Source: Exiguobacterium indicum HHS 31 (GTDB lineage Bacteria > Bacillota > Bacilli > Exiguobacteriales > Exiguobacteriaceae). Taken from it: DNA of 64,000 nucleotides. The DNA is taken from NCBI RefSeq assembly GCF_001939065.1, contig NZ_MPSZ01000001.1, positions 868,001 through 932,000 of the forward strand, given 5' to 3'. How positions within the stretch are numbered: position 1 is the first letter of the stretch; every line of letters starts with the position of its first letter. The notes below the pieces were generated by a model that saw nothing but the letters and a program-made list of their open reading frames with translations, ran no database searches and was not told where the DNA came from. The position numbers were made by a program, and so were the translations under genes. Below are positions 60,755 through 64,000 of this stretch, piece by piece.

Positions 60755-61027
60755 ATGACATATGCTAAAACTTCTCTCTTCTTTAGTTTGCTCGGTCTGC
60801 TCATCGCCTCTATGATTTTCCCGCCGCTCAACTGGTCGTTCGGACCAAACTCGATGCTTACGATACCGATCGGACTTGTCATTTATCTGTTTGGAATCGG
60901 ACTCGGGATCGTCGCCATCAAACGACGCGAACCGGGAATTCTCAAATACGTTAGTCTCGCATGTGCCGTTCCACTTGGTGTGTTACTACTGCTCTTTCTC
61001 GGTTTCATCTTGAGCGGGCAGATTTAA
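60755..61027 (+). CDS. Small three-helix membrane protein
   Basis: 90 residues from ATG 60755 (AAAAGGAG). Helices at 6-24, 35-54 and 66-86. The sequence is typical of DUF4064/DUF4190-like small membrane proteins but I am not certain. Monocistronic; convergent with the phosphatase gene. Confidence 0.65.
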   Translation: MTYAKTSLFFSLLGLLIASMIFPPLNWSFGPNSMLTIPIGLVIYLFGIGLGIVAIKRREPGILKYVSLACAVPLGVLLLLFLGFILSGQI

Positions 61028-61032
61028 TCATT

Positions 61033-61590
61033 TTACAAGAGTTGTTCATGAGACGTTTTCCCGCCTGCATCGAACGTCAGCTGATGGATTGCTGGACTCC
61101 CCATCGCGCCCAGCCACTCATTTGCCGGTCGTCCAGTGTAGTGTTCGAGCACTAACGCCAACACGAGACCATGCGTCGCGACGACCAATCGGTGGTGCGG
61201 GTGGGTTTTACGTAGCTGATCGATGGCTACTAGAGCACGATTGCGTGCTATTTGATTCGACTCACCACCACTTTGCGCGTAATCATCATTTTGGAATGAT
61301 CGCTTCAACAGTTCTTCTAGCCGTTTAGGTGATAAACGTTCGTCTGTTTCCTGAAAACACCGTTCTTGAAACGTTGCCTCGTAGATTCGCAAACCTCGTT
61401 GCTCAGCAAGTGGGCGAACGGAGTCCATCGCTCGTCGCATTGGACTCGAGTAGATGGCGTCAATCGGTATCTCTTTAAAGAACGCCACGAGTTCCTGTGC
61501 TTGTTCTTGACCTGCATCCGTTAATCCCCGCCCTCGATCACTGCCTGTTTTAATCGATTCGCAATGGCGAATGAAATAAATCGTACTCAT
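61033..61590 (-). CDS. Histidine phosphatase (phosphoglycerate-mutase-like)
   Basis: 185 residues. YFIRHCESIKTGSDRGRGLTDAG (RH catalytic motif with Cys in place of the usual Gly), SSPMRRAMDSVRPLA and VVATHGLVLALVL (second His). Acts on a small phosphate ester. Overlaps the peptidase gene by ATGA. Confidence 0.85.
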   Translation of the reverse strand: MSTIYFIRHCESIKTGSDRGRGLTDAGQEQAQELVAFFKEIPIDAIYSSPMRRAMDSVRPLAEQRGLRIYEATFQERCFQETDERLSPKRLEELLKRSFQNDDYAQSGGESNQIARNRALVAIDQLRKTHPHHRLVVATHGLVLALVLEHYTGRPANEWLGAMGSPAIHQLTFDAGGKTSHEQLL

Positions 61591-62249
61591 CGCAACTGGA
61601 CCCACTTTCCTTCAGAAATCACGTCTACGTTCGAACCGATGACACGGATCGCTGTCGCGTCGTCGATCGCGTAAGCTGGATTCGTCAATGTCTCAGCCCA
61701 TGATTCGGCAGCTTGTAAGTGATTGTCTGGTAACTGCGGATGATCGAGATGCGGGAAGATTGAAAAATCAGCGAGACCTAATGTTGCGTCCGATTGCTCC
61801 GGCGTCTTTTTCCATTCAACAAAATCCGTTCCGATTCGTGGCGTAAGCACCATGCTACCGGCGCTCATCCCGACATAAACACCGGTCAGTTGCGGTAATA
61901 GTCGATCGAAGCCCGATTTGACGAACCAGTGATGTAAAAAGAGTGGATCACCACCATTGACGAGGATGACATCTGCTTGTTCGACCGCTGGTTGCCAAAT
62001 TGCTGGATCAATTATCGAGACCGCTGATAATTCCAACAGACCGACTGACTTCCATCCTAAATCGACCATCGGTGCCTCATCTTTTCCTTGAATGAAGTTG
62101 ACAGCGAGGTCCGTTCCTCTGCCTAATGCGTAGGAAGCTGTCGTAATCGCGATGGCATGGCATTCCTCAATCGGTTTTCTGAGCATCTCGCGTAACGCTT
62201 TGTGAATCGATGGATTCTGTATCCCACCGGACGTTAATAAATAGTCCAT
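61587..62249 (-). CDS. S51-family peptidase-like protein
   Basis: 220 residues from ATG 62249, seven bases after AGGAGG. LLTSGGIQN, LVNGGDPLFLHHW and nucleophile GVYVGMSAGSMVLTP place it with peptidase E-like proteins, as the gene at 57436 is, but the two are of different branches. The following phosphatase is coupled to it. Confidence 0.8.
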   Translation of the reverse strand: MDYLLTSGGIQNPSIHKALREMLRKPIEECHAIAITTASYALGRGTDLAVNFIQGKDEAPMVDLGWKSVGLLELSAVSIIDPAIWQPAVEQADVILVNGGDPLFLHHWFVKSGFDRLLPQLTGVYVGMSAGSMVLTPRIGTDFVEWKKTPEQSDATLGLADFSIFPHLDHPQLPDNHLQAAESWAETLTNPAYAIDDATAIRVIGSNVDVISEGKWVQLR

Positions 62250-62411
62250 CATTGTACCTCCTGTCCTTTGCTTCAGTTTACAATATTTGTGCGTTTCTGG
62301 TATCCTTACTTTTATTAACAAATCATTTTATCAAGAACTTTTCTCCAATTTCTATCGTATAAATACATACAGGATCATATTTTGATCAATTTTAGCGAAC
62401 GGGAGGCACAT

Positions 62412-63119
62412 ATGTATTCGATTCCTAGCTATTTCACACTCTACTTAAAAATCATGCTAACCGATAAGATTCCGGTCTTTTGGTCGTTGATTTTCCCGTT
62501 GATTCTCGCCTTTGTCTTCGGGTCACGCCTCGACTTCACCGAGAACAGTTTCCTCTCATTCCTCGCGCTCTTTTGGGGCTATATCTTACTTTCGATTTAC
62601 GTGAATGGCATCGGACTCCAACTTGCCCGGATGCGGGAGCATGGTTTGATGAAGACGTATATCATGATTTCCGGTAGTAAGATTGGTTGTATTCTCGCAC
62701 TCGTACTCGTTCAGCTCGTGTTTGCAGCCGTTAGTTTGACGGTCTTTACGACGATCTTGATGCTTGTATTCGGCTTCTTCTCACCTTTGACGTTGTTACT
62801 CGCTTATCTCGTCTTGTTGCTCAGTATCCCGCTTGCTTTTGCAAGTATCGCCTTGACGATGCTTCCGGCAAAGATTTCGAGCATGTCGACATTAATCAAC
62901 ATCGTCATGTATCCGCTGTTCTTGTTCGCGAATAGCCAACTGGATCGCTGGTACAGTTACTTGAATCCTTTTTATGTCATGAAAACACTTGGTCTCGCCG
63001 TCTCTGAGCACGTAACGGGAGCATCGTTACTTATCTTGACCGTCGTACTCGTCGTTTATCTGTTACTTGGTCTACTCTCTGTCAAACGCTTTAATCTCAT
63101 GTCATTGCTGACCCGATAG
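62412..63119 (+). CDS. ABC-2 type permease
   Basis: 235 residues from ATG 62412 (GGGAGG). Six helices (about 19-36, 45-66, 88-112, 118-142, 150-170, 210-228) and ARMREHGLMKTY, the ABC-2 inner loop. Small permease without large external domain. 10 bases before its ATPase. Confidence 0.83.
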   Translation: MYSIPSYFTLYLKIMLTDKIPVFWSLIFPLILAFVFGSRLDFTENSFLSFLALFWGYILLSIYVNGIGLQLARMREHGLMKTYIMISGSKIGCILALVLVQLVFAAVSLTVFTTILMLVFGFFSPLTLLLAYLVLLLSIPLAFASIALTMLPAKISSMSTLINIVMYPLFLFANSQLDRWYSYLNPFYVMKTLGLAVSEHVTGASLLILTVVLVVYLLLGLLSVKRFNLMSLLTR

Positions 63120-63129
63120 GAGGATTCAG

Positions 63130-63834
63130 ATGCACGTCCAACACATACGCTTTAACTATCCGAAATCACCTGACCTGTTACACGATGTCTCCTTTTCACT
63201 CATTCCCGGAAAATTGAACGTCTTGATTGGGATGAACGGTGCCGGGAAAACAACACTGTTTGATTGCATGACTGGTGCTTTACCGATCACGTCCGGAGAA
63301 CTGGAATTACCCGATATTTCGGACATTCTCTATTTGACGCAATTCATCTATTACTCGGATGAATTAAAGGGCAAGGATGTCGCCGTCTTCGTCGGTCGGC
63401 TCGCCCGTTTGAGAGCATATCGCAAGCAAGAGACGTATACGCGTCATCTGAAACAGCCACGTGAACTCGATTTATTCGCTCATCTTTGGGAGATGAAAAT
63501 CGGTAAGATGTCCGCTGGCGAAAAGAAATGGTTGTTCGTCACCCTGTTGACGACAGTACCACGTTCGCTCTACATCTTTGATGAACCAACGAGCGGGGTC
63601 GACCCGGCAACACGGCTTCATATCATGCGACGCTTCGAGCAGATGACAGCAAACGGTCAAACGTGCCTCTTCTCGACCCATCAATTACACGATCTATTGC
63701 ATACCGACGCCCATGTCATCTTCCTTCATCAAGGTCGTATTTTGTACGAAGGCGACTTCAAGGATTGGTTGAACCGATTCGAGACGACCGATCCGGACGT
63801 CGCATTCGTCCAGATGCTCGAACTAGCAGGGTAA
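63130..63834 (+). CDS. ABC transporter ATPase of the ABC-2 pair
   Basis: 234 residues. Walker A IGMNGAGKTT, signature KMSAGEKKWL (a degenerate LSGGQ form), Walker B YIFDEPTSGVDP, H-loop FSTHQLHD. Forms an exporter with the preceding permease. Substrate unknown. Terminator follows. Confidence 0.85.
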   Translation: MHVQHIRFNYPKSPDLLHDVSFSLIPGKLNVLIGMNGAGKTTLFDCMTGALPITSGELELPDISDILYLTQFIYYSDELKGKDVAVFVGRLARLRAYRKQETYTRHLKQPRELDLFAHLWEMKIGKMSAGEKKWLFVTLLTTVPRSLYIFDEPTSGVDPATRLHIMRRFEQMTANGQTCLFSTHQLHDLLHTDAHVIFLHQGRILYEGDFKDWLNRFETTDPDVAFVQMLELAG

Positions 63835-63837
63835 TGC

Positions 63838-63870
63838 AAACCACCTCTCTTTTGGAGGTGGTTTTTTTGT
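63838..63870 (+). terminator. Terminator of the ABC-2 operon
   Basis: AAACCACCTC-TCTTTT-GGAGGTGGTTT followed by seven T. Confidence 0.88.
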
Positions 63871-63939
63871 AATATTTGAAATATAGGTTTTCGTTAAACA
63901 TGTATAGGATATACATAGTTAAAGGAGGTGTGGGGTTTT

Positions 63940-64000
63940 ATGAAGTTTTTTAGTGGTGCCCACTTTGTCAATCTTGTCGAGCACCATTTCTCAGCAGAGA
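63940..64000 (+). CDS. Partial CDS at the right edge, unknown
   Basis: Begins ATG 63940 behind AAAGGAGGTG (63921-63930, a somewhat long spacing). Only the first 20 residues, MKFFSGAHFVNLVEHHFSAE, are visible, too few to assign. Confidence 0.6.
   Translation, partial: MKFFSGAHFVNLVEHHFSAE

Noticed and set aside
1-64000. CRISPR array, tRNA or rRNA genes
   Set aside because: No spaced direct repeats and no recognisable tRNA or rRNA stretches were seen on either strand.

Overview
This 64 kb window is a dense bacterial chromosome segment with about 80 protein genes, short gaps, strong AGGAGG-type ribosome binding sites and many ATGA or TGATG stop/start overlaps. Lipoprotein signals, an Asp23/AmaP pair, MhqR- and HxlR-type regulators and the absence of outer-membrane genes point to a low-to-mid GC Firmicute of the Bacillales. 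The overall character (moderate GC, soluble PAS-MCP, many small stress and antibiotic-response genes) looks most like Exiguobacterium. That genus call is an inference, not a database result. I see no rRNA, tRNA, CRISPR, insertion sequence or prophage.

Layout. 1-2.0 kb: end of an ECF-type vitamin/cofactor importer and an FAD oxidoreductase. 2.1-12.4 kb: single-function genes, among them an alpha/beta hydrolase, a tandem pair of large paralogous lipoproteins, an IsdG-type haem monooxygenase, a Cys-rich pentapeptide protein, a serine-recombinase-like protein that lacks its catalytic residues, and a TetR gene with a possibly leaderless start. 12.4-18.4 kb: a six-gene NikABCDE/Opp-like importer operon ending in a MATE efflux pump. 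18.5-31 kb: a chemoreceptor, two SDR enzymes, the amaP-DUF2273-asp23 envelope-stress operon with a sigma-B-like promoter, a flavin monooxygenase, a lone LolD-like ATPase, a diguanylate cyclase, two hydrolases, acetyltransferases and an ECF sigma/anti-sigma pair. 31.4-34.3 kb: a frameshifted beta-lactamase-family gene followed by a deoxyribosyltransferase-like gene, a P-loop kinase and an APH-like kinase.

34.4-53.5 kb is the richest transporter region. It holds a MacAB-like exporter with its own two-component system (five genes, one operon, RR-type direct repeats at the promoter). Divergent to it lies a second system of one ATPase, a membrane-anchored DUF4129-like protein and two 880-residue FtsX-type permeases that flank a Nudix gene. 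The permeases keep almost identical membrane shells but have very different extracellular domains. Two tiny membrane-protein genes, a TetR-controlled ABC-2 exporter with a perfect palindromic operator, and a second DUF4129-like protein follow.

53.5-57.4 kb is a quinone/electrophile detoxification locus (FMN reductase, MhqO-like dioxygenase, MhqR-like repressor, nitroreductase, HxlR regulator, VOC protein) with recognisable operators. 57.4-64 kb carries two S51-type peptidases, a phosphotransferase with an Lrp regulator, a DUF1272 zinc protein, a PadR-DUF4188 operon with a 33-bp palindromic operator, a phosphatase and a final ABC-2 transporter.

The shared theme is sensing and removal of toxic small molecules and envelope stress. 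The best candidate for an undescribed system is the duplicated-permease cluster at 39.2-46.5 kb. All similarity statements come from reading the sequence by eye.
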